Assembly: GCF_002154695.1 (NCBI RefSeq)
Contig: NZ_MTAV01000167.1
Coordinates: 1 to 34,867 of the forward strand
Source: Nostoc sp. T09
GTDB taxonomy: Bacteria; Cyanobacteriota; Cyanobacteriia; Cyanobacteriales; Nostocaceae
DNA: 34,867 bases
Reading direction: 5' to 3'
Notes under the pieces: generated by a model
What the model saw: only the letters and a program-made list of their open reading frames with translations
Databases searched by the model: none
Told to the model about the DNA's origin: nothing
Shown here: piece after piece, positions 1-6,920 of the stretch
Numbering within the stretch: position 1 is the first letter of the stretch
Layout of the letters: every line of letters starts with the position of its first letter
Program-made: the position numbers and the translations under genes

Positions 1-149
1 AAACCCTTTCCCTTTAACCTTTTCCCTTTCCCCCTCCTGCAAAAATATATTTTTGCAAGAGGTCTAATAGTCATTTGTCTTTGGTTATTTCTCCCTTGTC
101 TCCCCACCCTCTCCCACACTCCCCACACTCCCCACACTCCCTTCCCTGC
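1..149. repeat. Non-coding flank with palindrome and decamer repeats
   Basis: No gene is visible. The stretch holds polypyrimidine runs, a perfect 20-bp palindrome at 38-57 (TGCAAAAATATATTTTTGCA), and about three tandem copies of the decamer CCCACACTCC near 112-141. The palindrome lies 3' of the minus-strand gene that ends at 150, so it could fold at the end of that transcript, but it lacks the GC-rich stem of a classical terminator. The C-rich decamer resembles the purine-rich tract at 23236-23282 read on the other strand, which suggests a dispersed repeat. Confidence 0.5.
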
Positions 150-776
150 TCAAAATCTCCTCCGCTTTTGCAGCACAGCCAACACAATCCCTAAAGTTGC
201 AAAGATGGCGGCGGCGATCGCCCACAACGGTAATGATTGAGATTGAGTCTCTACTACACTATTATTGACATTCTGGGATTCTTGTGATATGCTTGCCGAA
301 CTTGATGCTACAGTCACGTTAAACTTTAACTCAAAAGGTTTAAAACTTGACCCTGCTGTAGGTTTACCACTCAGTCTCAGTAAATAAGTCCCTGGTTTGG
401 GGAAGATAATTTCAGCACCTGGCGTAGCTTGATAGCGTTCAGCAGACACAGGTTTTAAAGGAGGTTCTAACAGTGGTGGCTCTTTTGCTGTATGGGGTTC
501 GGCATAAACAGCCAACTGGCAATTACACTCTTTGAGAGCGATCGCCTTTCCACCTTTGCGAATCAGAGCAAACCAAGCTTGTGTGGGGTTTCCTGCTTGG
601 GGATTATCATTCGGTTCAATATGGAGAGTACCACCAACATCTGCGGCTATTTTCACTGTATGGGCAGAGCTGGCGCGAGGATAATTTACCGAAATGACCA
701 ACAAAAAGATTAATAGCTGACTTACCTTGAGTACAGCAGGAACGGGAGGTTTAGCGCGACTTGCTTGGGGGAACAT
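150..776 (-). CDS. Exported, C-terminally membrane-anchored protein (unknown)
   Basis: This 208-residue protein is one I do not recognise by name. The N-terminus has a positively charged start and a hydrophobic stretch (about residues 15-36, ending in ASSAH) that looks like a signal peptide. A beta-rich periplasmic domain of about 120 residues follows, with phrases such as KPGTYLLRLSGKP that suggest an immunoglobulin-like fold. After a Ser/Gln-rich linker there is one transmembrane helix (about 182-203) and a short basic tail (QKRRRF), so it should be anchored with its bulk outside the cytoplasm. Its start overlaps the end of the upstream SafE/ferric-reductase gene by 26 bp, which implies co-transcription and translational coupling. 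A role in metal or redox handling with that partner is inference from context only. Confidence 0.8.
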   Translation of the reverse strand: MFPQASRAKPPVPAVLKVSQLLIFLLVISVNYPRASSAHTVKIAADVGGTLHIEPNDNPQAGNPTQAWFALIRKGGKAIALKECNCQLAVYAEPHTAKEPPLLEPPLKPVSAERYQATPGAEIIFPKPGTYLLRLSGKPTAGSSFKPFELKFNVTVASSSASISQESQNVNNSVVETQSQSLPLWAIAAAIFATLGIVLAVLQKRRRF

Positions 777-1977
777 AAAATTTTGCTATGGATAACCTTG
801 ACCAAAAACACCGCGAGCGCAACAGCAAAACACAGAGGGTAAAAAAACCCAGTAGCGCTGCTGCTAATTTATTCCCCTCATTTGATTGTAAAGAACCCAG
901 GTAATGGGAACCAATCAAAACCGCATGAATCACACTCAACAGCAAAGCAGGTACACTCAATAGATGAATCTGTCGCCAACGCTTACCTAAATATTTTTGC
1001 CAGAAGTCAAAACTTGTGAAAGCAGCGGGAGTCATCAATACCAATGCTACAACACCCGCAGCCATGCTCCACTGGAAGTCTGGCGGCAAGAACCAGAAAG
1101 CGGCAAAATTCCATTGCAGTGAATGTTCCATCATGTGGACAGTGTGAGCAACAGACAGCACAAAAGCTGCCACTCCCAAAGCACGACGGTAACGCAAGGG
1201 TGAAGCCCAGATGCCACTAATGGGGCGAGCTATTAGTGCTAGGATCAAGCAGATTAAGGCGGCGTGTCCGGTGTAATCGACCATTGTATCGCCAGTTCGC
1301 AGCAAAGTAATTGCGCCAATGGTAAGAGTTACCCAACCGCCTAAGCGAAACAACTGACTACGCTTGTCTTGACTTACCAACGAGGCAGAAACGCCTGCAC
1401 CTAACATAGTCGGTAGGGTTCCCAAGCCAAAAGCTAGCATAGTTGCCGCACCCATCCATAAATTACCAGTCTCGGCGGCTTTAATCTGGGCTGCATACAA
1501 GAAACCGCAAGGCATTAATCCCCAAGTCATCCCCAAAAGTGCTGGTGTCGACCATCTAGGTTGTGAAGAAAGGTTGACCATTCCTGCACTCAAACGATTG
1601 TGTAAACTTCGTTGTAATAGAGGGTGTAAAACTGGAATCCGAGGTAGCAGATCGGGTTTTAGTTGTCCTAAACCAAACCAAATCAGCATCAAACCAGTAA
1701 TTATTGCTATCCAGCGACGTAATTCACTGCCAATACCTGCTAGCTGTCCACCCTCTACCAATACTGAACCCAATGCCCCAATCCCCGCACCGACTAGGGT
1801 ATAACTCAACATCCGCCCTAGGTTCAGTAATATATGAAATTTTAATTGCTGTCGCCAATCAGGAGTCCCGTGCTGATGAGATAAGGAGAATGCCATTGTT
1901 AAAGGACCGCACATCCCAAAACAATGTCCAAAACTACCCAGAAACCCCAGGATTGTAATGAGTGATAAATCTAGCAT
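751..1977 (-). CDS. SafE/TauE-type membrane protein fused to ferric-reductase-like haem domain
   Basis: From the ATG at 1977 the protein is 408 residues. An upstream ATG at 2022 is in frame but has no ribosome site, while AGGA lies 8 bases before the 1977 ATG. The N-terminal half is a six-helix DsbD/SafE (UreH-like) transporter domain with the hallmark GHCFGMCGP (Cys19, Cys23) and a second site LMPCGF (Cys157). The C-terminal half (about 230-390) is a multi-helix region with spaced histidines (His238, 278, 281, 285, 338, 351, 358), including RWRQIHLLS and SVIHAVL, typical of ferric-reductase-like transmembrane haem domains. Related cyanobacterial fusions are usually annotated as sulfite exporter TauE/SafE family proteins. 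A periplasmic metal or electron-transfer role is likely. The substrate is unknown. Confidence 0.85.
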   Translation of the reverse strand: MLDLSLITILGFLGSFGHCFGMCGPLTMAFSLSHQHGTPDWRQQLKFHILLNLGRMLSYTLVGAGIGALGSVLVEGGQLAGIGSELRRWIAIITGLMLIWFGLGQLKPDLLPRIPVLHPLLQRSLHNRLSAGMVNLSSQPRWSTPALLGMTWGLMPCGFLYAAQIKAAETGNLWMGAATMLAFGLGTLPTMLGAGVSASLVSQDKRSQLFRLGGWVTLTIGAITLLRTGDTMVDYTGHAALICLILALIARPISGIWASPLRYRRALGVAAFVLSVAHTVHMMEHSLQWNFAAFWFLPPDFQWSMAAGVVALVLMTPAAFTSFDFWQKYLGKRWRQIHLLSVPALLLSVIHAVLIGSHYLGSLQSNEGNKLAAALLGFFTLCVLLLRSRCFWSRLSIAKFYVPPSKSR

Positions 1978-2060
1978 AAATAAATTCCTGAGTCCTTGAT
2001 TCTGAGTTTTGGGTGGAAGCATGAAGAAATTATTTTCTCTTCATTTCTCCTTTTTTCCTC

Positions 2061-2122
2061 AGCAACGCCAGTCCGCTCAAGTCGGGAAACCCGCCCACGA
2101 GGCTGGCTCCTCAGCACTCAGC
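2061..2122. repeat. Short dispersed hairpin repeat (Nostoc-type)
   Basis: Between the divergent genes starting at 1977 and 2229 lies a hairpin-forming segment. GCCAG at 2067-2071 pairs with CTGGC at 2103-2107, and CGGGAAACCCG sits inside. It is followed by CTCAGCACTCAGCACTG, a repeated CTCAGCA motif. The style is that of the small interspersed repeats common in Nostoc intergenic DNA. No function is evident. Confidence 0.45.
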
Positions 2123-2228
2123 ACTGTTATACTGCGGAACTTTAAGTGAAATTGGTGACTCTGTCAAAAGACGAGCTGTCAAACTTGCTGTTTGCGCTAC
2201 CGTAAGTTTGAGAAGCAGGAACGATCGC

Positions 2229-3281
2229 ATGAAAAAATGGATTTGGCTGGCGCTGTTACTCCTAGTAGTTATTGTTGTAAGTAGTAGAGGTACTGCCAAA
2301 AATAGGTTATTTGAGCAGCCTCCCGCACCAGCAATTGTTGAAAGTATTCCCAAAGAAAATACTCCAGCACAGAAATCTCAGCCTGTATCTAGCAATTTGC
2401 TGGTGTCGGCTGACAAGCTGTTTAGCCACATTCAAAAGTTGAATTTTCAGCGTTATACGAACGCCGAGCGATCGCGTACTCGCACTTATATTACAACTGA
2501 ACTGAGAAAATTAGGCTGGACACCTAGGTTAGAAAAGTTCTCTGACGGTGTGAATATTTTTGCCGAACGCAAGGGAACTAATAAAAAAGCTGGTGCGATT
2601 CTTGTCGCTGCTCATTATGATACTGTTGCTGCTTCTCCGGGTGCTGATGATAACGCCAGTGGTGTAGCTGTAGTACTGGAAGTTGCTAGAATTCTTGGTG
2701 CACAACCAACACCACGCACATTGCAACTAGCTTTTTTTGACCAAGAAGAAGCGGGACTTTTGGGTAGTAAGGCTTTTGTGAGCAAAACAGCACGTTTGCA
2801 AAATCTACGCGGTGTCATTGTTATGGATATGGTAGGTTATGCTTGCCACACCACCGGTTGCCAAGAGTATCCAGCAGGTTTACCTGTTACCCCACCCAGC
2901 GATAAGGGCGACTTTTTAGCGGTAGTTGGCGATACAGAACATTTACCTTTGCTGAATGCCTTTCAAAACTCCCAGCAAATCTCGCCTACAGCTTTGAATA
3001 AAGAAGATTCAAATCTACCCTCAGTTCTAACACTGCCTATTCCTCTCAAAGGCTTGCTGACACCAGACACCCTACGCAGCGATCATGCACCATTTTGGTA
3101 TCAAGGAGTAGGTGCTGTCTTAGTAACTGATACTGCTAATCTCCGAACTCCTCACTACCATCAATCTAGCGATATACCAGCTACAATTGACCGTGATTTC
3201 TTCATAGGTTCAGCCCAGATTGTGCTGAATGCTACTAATAAATTGTTAGAGAACGAGGAGAATTTGGCAACTCAACACTAA
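2229..3281 (+). CDS. M28-family zinc metallopeptidase, membrane-anchored/exported
   Basis: The 350-residue protein starts at ATG 2229, where AGGA at 2217-2220 gives a good spacing. An in-frame TTG at 2208 is less likely. It begins with MKKW and a strongly hydrophobic helix (about 4-18), an uncleaved anchor or signal sequence, so the catalytic domain should sit outside the cytoplasm. Family M28 motifs are intact: AAHYDT (His129, Asp131), GADDNASG (around 138-145), DQEEAGLLGS (Glu173/174), MDMVGY (Asp200) and HYHQSSD (His309/311). These supply the two-zinc centre and catalytic Glu expected of co-catalytic aminopeptidases. The RSDHAPFW motif is also typical. The natural substrate is unknown; members cleave N-terminal residues from peptides. 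It is divergent from the SafE fusion and stands alone. Confidence 0.9.
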   Translation: MKKWIWLALLLLVVIVVSSRGTAKNRLFEQPPAPAIVESIPKENTPAQKSQPVSSNLLVSADKLFSHIQKLNFQRYTNAERSRTRTYITTELRKLGWTPRLEKFSDGVNIFAERKGTNKKAGAILVAAHYDTVAASPGADDNASGVAVVLEVARILGAQPTPRTLQLAFFDQEEAGLLGSKAFVSKTARLQNLRGVIVMDMVGYACHTTGCQEYPAGLPVTPPSDKGDFLAVVGDTEHLPLLNAFQNSQQISPTALNKEDSNLPSVLTLPIPLKGLLTPDTLRSDHAPFWYQGVGAVLVTDTANLRTPHYHQSSDIPATIDRDFFIGSAQIVLNATNKLLENEENLATQH

Positions 3282-3452
3282 TTTGGATGTTAGCTGGCTC
3301 TGCACGGAAATGTTGCACTCGCAGGATGAGTCAGGTGGAAATTGATATGAGAAGTTAAGTTGGTGAGGGCGATCGCTCCTGACCTTGGGAAGAAGCAAGA
3401 AAGAGAAAGTGCGATAACATTGATTTACGCTGTCGTTGGGTCAAAATTGCTC

Positions 3453-3653
3453 GTGGCTACCCCACTCAAAATAGACGAAGCCTTGCTGCAAGAAGCGCTG
3501 GCACTGGATGACCACACAACTATTGATGTTCTGGTTGAAACAGCACTTCGTGAATATATTCAACGTCGTAAGCGGCTCAAAGTGTTAGACCTCTTTGGCA
3601 CCATTGATTATGACGAAGACTACGACTACAAGCATCAACGTCAGCAAACATGA
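3453..3653 (+). CDS. vapB: VapB-type antitoxin (DUF2191-like)
   Basis: The protein is 66 residues if it starts at GTG 3453. The frame stays open back to a TTG at 3360, but only the part from ATPLKIDEALLQEAL onward looks like the family. That stretch is the short ribbon-helix-helix-like DNA-binding segment of VapB proteins. It is followed by the helical TALREYIQRRKRLKVLDLFG region and an acidic tail (DYDEDYDY) that would dock onto the toxin. The stop overlaps the toxin start (ATGA at 3650-3653), the usual coupling in these pairs. It should neutralise the adjacent VapC and autorepress the operon. The start codon is the uncertain point, because no strong ribosome site precedes GTG 3453. Confidence 0.8.
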   Translation: MATPLKIDEALLQEALALDDHTTIDVLVETALREYIQRRKRLKVLDLFGTIDYDEDYDYKHQRQQT

Positions 3654-4060
3654 GCGTCATTGTTGATACCTCTGTTTGGTCGCTGGCTCTGCGTCGGAAA
3701 ACACCACCCAATTCTTCTCCTGCCGTCACACTATTACGGAATTTCATCACTGACGATCAAGTTGTCTTGCTAGGCGCAATTCGCCAAGAAATTCTTTCTG
3801 GAGTTCGCAGTTTGGAACAGTTTACCCAGATGCGGGATTACCTTCAAGCCTTCCCAGACCTAGAACTCATACCTGAAGACTACGAACTCGCCGCCGAGTT
3901 TTTCAACACGTGCCGCAGTAATGGCATCCAAGGCTCAAATACTGATTTTCTGATTTGTGCGGTTGCCCATCGTCGAAGCTACAGCATCCTCACCACTGAC
4001 AAGGATTTTCAGAGTTTTCAAGCACACATTCCTGTTCTTCTATTGATCGTTGAAGGTTAG
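3650..4060 (+). CDS. vapC: VapC-type PIN-domain ribonuclease toxin
   Basis: This is a 136-residue PIN-domain protein of normal family length. The four acidic residues of the metal centre are visible: Asp6 in VIVDTSVW, Glu47 in IRQEILSG, Asp99 in NTDFLICA and Asp117 in LTTDKDF. Such toxins are Mg-dependent RNases, often cutting tRNA or rRNA, and are held inactive by VapB. Its ATG overlaps the antitoxin stop in an ATGA arrangement, so the pair is translated as a unit. It appears intact, unlike the PIN gene at 12208-12689. The cleavage target cannot be predicted from sequence. Confidence 0.92.
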   Translation: MSVIVDTSVWSLALRRKTPPNSSPAVTLLRNFITDDQVVLLGAIRQEILSGVRSLEQFTQMRDYLQAFPDLELIPEDYELAAEFFNTCRSNGIQGSNTDFLICAVAHRRSYSILTTDKDFQSFQAHIPVLLLIVEG

Positions 4061-4213
4061 GCAACATTCAAGGTAAGGGCGTGATTTCCTTGATGATCGT
4101 CTAATCTTATACCATAGAAAGCTTTAAAGATTGGGTGTATTTAGCTCAATACAAAATCTTGATCAAAGAAGCCTAATTCAAAATTTTTAATAACTCAAGC
4201 GAATACTACTCAT

Positions 4214-4651
4214 CTATCTTTTAGGTTGAGGATAGGTCAGAGTCCAGTTCTGTTTATCCTTGAGTTGCGCGTACAAACCTTGAAGAATTAGCCGCAGTGC
4301 AGTTCTAGTTCTCAGGTAGTCTCTCACCAAATGTGTTCCCGGATCGGCAGAGATATCATCATAGTTTTGACTGTAGCCAAATGGTTTGGAACATTCGCTA
4401 CCAAAACCTTTGACAGTTAATACAAAAAGTGGGGTTTGCTTGTATTCATTAGGAACCATAAAGATACCATATACGTGATGCTCACCACGCCAAGGCTGAA
4501 CAACAACTTTAGTCGCCTGTACTTGGAATTTTTTGGTTTTTGATGAGAGGAAAGCTTCTGAATTGCAATCAGAATCATTGATGGGCCACAACAGAATTAC
4601 AATACTTAGTGAAAGTATAAAAACTAAAGCATAAATGAGTTGACGACGCAT
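4214..4651 (-). CDS. Small membrane-anchored or secreted protein, unknown
   Basis: This 145-residue protein is one I do not recognise. Residues 1-22 are basic (MRRQ) followed by a hydrophobic helix, a signal peptide or N-terminal anchor. The rest is a small globular domain with two cysteines in the mature part (DSDCNSEAF and GSECSKPFG), which could form a disulfide outside the cytoplasm. It ends in a basic QPKR. It stands alone, with the VapBC operon converging from the left and a long AT-rich spacer before the divergent HPPD gene. Function not inferable. Confidence 0.65.
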   Translation of the reverse strand: MRRQLIYALVFILSLSIVILLWPINDSDCNSEAFLSSKTKKFQVQATKVVVQPWRGEHHVYGIFMVPNEYKQTPLFVLTVKGFGSECSKPFGYSQNYDDISADPGTHLVRDYLRTRTALRLILQGLYAQLKDKQNWTLTYPQPKR

Positions 4652-4777
4652 AGATTAAATAGAGAAATTTTATTTAATTAATCACAACTAATCGACAATA
4701 TTAGAGAGTTAATCTGCAATTTCAATTGGATTCCAGGCTGTCACTAAAAAACATTATTGAGTTTATTTACCTTATTA

Positions 4778-4806
4778 AAATAGGCGATCGCCTATTTGTT
4801 TTTTGT
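4778..4806 (+). terminator. Palindrome plus T-run, terminator-like
   Basis: The perfect palindrome at 4778-4797, centred on GCGATCGC, is followed by GTTTTTTGT. Read on the plus strand this resembles an intrinsic terminator with a 10-bp stem and a very small loop. It lies between divergent genes, where no known transcript ends, so it may instead be a repeat or mark the end of an unannotated RNA. Confidence 0.3.
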
Positions 4807-4889
4807 GGCAATCTACACTGATTTGGAGCGAAATTTATTCAATATGAATATTCATAAGAAAAAATGTAATACGTAAGTGCCTTTGCTTT

Positions 4890-4994
4890 ATGATCGAAAT
4901 GTTTAACAGCAAGCAGCAAATTCAGCTTAGTGCAAACTATCTAGAGGATTATTTCCAAAATCATGAAAAAATGGTAGAAAATATTACAGACTAA
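4890..4994 (+). CDS. Possible 34-residue small protein
   Basis: The frame ATG 4890 to TAA 4994 encodes a polar, mostly helical peptide (begins MIEMFNSKQQIQLSANYLED, ends HEKMVENITD). There is no clear ribosome site upstream. It could be a genuine small protein, a remnant, or chance in AT-rich DNA. I list it because it is the only sensible reading frame in a long gene-free stretch. Confidence 0.2.
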   Translation: MIEMFNSKQQIQLSANYLEDYFQNHEKMVENITD

Positions 4995-5225
4995 TGTTTT
5001 GTTACACAAAATTTTGTTCTGCTAGAACCTCGTGTAAAAATTGCACATTAATATGCAGGGAGTCTTTAGAATAAAAATGAGTCTCAATAAACAAAGTATT
5101 TTTATTAGTTAATACGCTATAAATTAAATTATATTCAAATAAAAAACTAGTAATTTAAATTTATCGAAATAGATTAATAGAAAATAGCTAAATTCTAATA
5201 ATTTAGAAGAATCGAGGAAAGACTT

Positions 5226-6353
5226 ATGCAAATTAGAGAAAATAAATTAGTCAATTTCCAAGAAGAAAATTCAATAAAACTGAAAAAAATTGACTATGTA
5301 GAATTCTATGTTGGCAATGCCCAGCAAGCTGCCTACTTTTATTGCAAATCTTTTGGCTTTAAAGCGATCGCCTATGCTGGATTGGAAACTGGAGTGCGCG
5401 ATCGCAAGTCGTTTGTACTAGAACAGTCTGATATTCGCTTTGTGTTTACCTCTCCCCTGACGCCAGATGGCCCGGTGGCTGAATATGTCAGGTTACACGG
5501 CGATGGAGTATATAATATTGCCCTGCTGGTTGATGATGCTCGTACTTGTTTTCAAACAGCGATCGCACGGGGAGCAAAACCCATACAAGAACCAACTGTT
5601 TTCAAAGGAGAAAATGGATATATCATAAAAGCCGCGATCGCAGGCTATAGCGGCGACCTCATACATTCATTTATCGAACGTCATAACTATAGCGAGTTTG
5701 CGCCACAATATCATCCTATCGAAAACATACCAATAGCAATTCCAACTGGTCTAGTTGATATTGACCACATTGTTATTAATGTCGAGTTAGGAAAAATGGA
5801 TTTATGGGCTGAATTTTATCATCAAGTACTGGATTTGCAGGAAAGTCAACAATTTACTAGCGATGATATATCAACTAAATATTCATCTTTGATGTCAAAA
5901 GTTTTGCAAAACAATACTGGTCAGATTAGGTTTCCTATTAACGAACCAGCCCCAAAATATCATAAATCACAAATTCAAGAATATTTAGACTTTCATCATG
6001 GGCCAGGAGTTCAACATATCGCCCTCAGAACTAATGATATTGTTCAGGTAGTACGACAGTTGCGGAGTAATGGCATTGAATTTTTAGATACACCTGAGAC
6101 TTACTATCAAAATTTACCAAACCGGATTGGTGAAATTGATGAGGATATTAATACTCTGCGCGATCTGAAAATTTTGCTTGATCGGGACGAAACAGGGTAT
6201 TTACTGCAAATATTTACTAAACCATTAGTGGCTAGACCTACCTTTTTTATTGAAATTATTCAACGCAAAGGCGCAGAAGGATTAGGTAACGGGAATTTTC
6301 AGGCATTATTTGAAGCGATCGAGCGTGAACAGGCTAATAGAGGCAATTTGTAA
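5226..6353 (+). CDS. hppD: 4-hydroxyphenylpyruvate dioxygenase (HPPD)
   Basis: The 375-residue protein matches the normal bacterial HPPD length. It converts 4-hydroxyphenylpyruvate and O2 to homogentisate; in cyanobacteria this feeds tocopherol synthesis. Two vicinal-oxygen-chelate halves are visible. The N-terminal one (about 22-150) has KKIDYVEFYVGNAQQAAYFY. The C-terminal one holds the iron facial triad: His181 (DIDHIV), His264 (GVQHIALRT) and Glu343 (FFIEIIQRKG). The C-terminal signature GNGNFQALFEAIE, which caps the active site, is also present. GAGGAAAG at 5214-5221 is a good ribosome site for ATG 5226. It appears monocistronic, with a repeat array immediately downstream. Confidence 0.95.
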   Translation: MQIRENKLVNFQEENSIKLKKIDYVEFYVGNAQQAAYFYCKSFGFKAIAYAGLETGVRDRKSFVLEQSDIRFVFTSPLTPDGPVAEYVRLHGDGVYNIALLVDDARTCFQTAIARGAKPIQEPTVFKGENGYIIKAAIAGYSGDLIHSFIERHNYSEFAPQYHPIENIPIAIPTGLVDIDHIVINVELGKMDLWAEFYHQVLDLQESQQFTSDDISTKYSSLMSKVLQNNTGQIRFPINEPAPKYHKSQIQEYLDFHHGPGVQHIALRTNDIVQVVRQLRSNGIEFLDTPETYYQNLPNRIGEIDEDINTLRDLKILLDRDETGYLLQIFTKPLVARPTFFIEIIQRKGAEGLGNGNFQALFEAIEREQANRGNL

Positions 6354-6404
6354 AAAATAGTTAAATTAGGCTAAGGTGCAATTTCTGATCGTTTCGTTGT
6401 TTTA

Positions 6405-6696
6405 TCTAAGCATTTGTTGAAATGATCGTTGCATTCATAAGTTTTGCTTTAATGAAACTTGATTATGTATAAGTATTTGTTGAAATGATCGTTGCATTCA
6501 TAAGTTTTGCTTTAATATAACTTGATTATGTATAAGCATTTATTGAAATGATCGTTGCATTCATAAGTTTTACTTTAACATTTCTTTGTTTCGTATAAGC
6601 ATTTGTTGAAACGATCGTTGCATTAGTAAGTTTTGCTTTAACGTTTCTTTATTTCGTATAAGCATTTATCGAAATGATCGTTGCATTAGTAAGTTT
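6405..6696. repeat. 63-bp tandem repeat array, about 4.6 copies
   Basis: Direct reading shows unit starts (AAGyATTTrTyGAAAyGATCG) at 6408, 6471, 6534, 6597 and 6660, an exact 63-bp period with the last copy truncated. The first half of each unit is almost invariant (GATCGTTGCATT then AAGTTTTGCTTTAA). The second half falls into two subtypes: copies 1-2 carry ACTTGATTATGTAT and copies 3-4 carry TTTCTTTrTTTCGTAT. All frames seem broken by stops, so it is non-coding. 63 bp equals six helical turns, so features recur on the same face of the helix. It lies between HPPD and the hydrolase. There are no unique spacers, so it is not CRISPR. Confidence 0.85.
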
Positions 6697-6920
6697 GATG
6701 GAAGTATTTGCAACAAACACGAATGTTTTGTGGATATTTGTCTTAAAAGTTCTGGGTACTGACTAAGGCGTTATTCTCTTTGTCTCCTTCTTTGTCTTTT
6801 TTCATGCATGGCGATGAAGCTTGTTCATCGAGACTACCTTTGTTCAGTAATTATCAGCTGCTAAAATTTTTTACAACAGAGGTAGTAAAATACACGAAGA
6901 TCAGCTATATTCCCGTAAGC

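Larger units (their letters stand above)
4652..5225. other. AT-rich divergent intergenic region with HIP1-centred palindrome
   Basis: The 574 bp separate two divergent genes. At 4778-4797 there is a perfect 20-bp palindrome centred on HIP1 (AAATAGGCGATCGCCTATTT), directly followed by GTTTTTTG, giving a terminator-like look on the plus strand although no plus-strand gene ends nearby. A 34-codon ORF at 4890-4994 is listed separately. The last 150 bp are strongly AT-rich and should hold the HPPD promoter, but I cannot name a convincing -35/-10 pair. Confidence 0.5.

Noticed and set aside
4214-4651. Third component of the VapBC operon
   Set aside because: It is on the opposite strand, encodes an exported protein and is separated by about 150 bp, so it is unlikely to belong to the toxin-antitoxin unit.
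6405-6696. CRISPR array
   Set aside because: The 63-bp units are contiguous and conserved over their whole length, with no unique spacers and no cas genes in the window.
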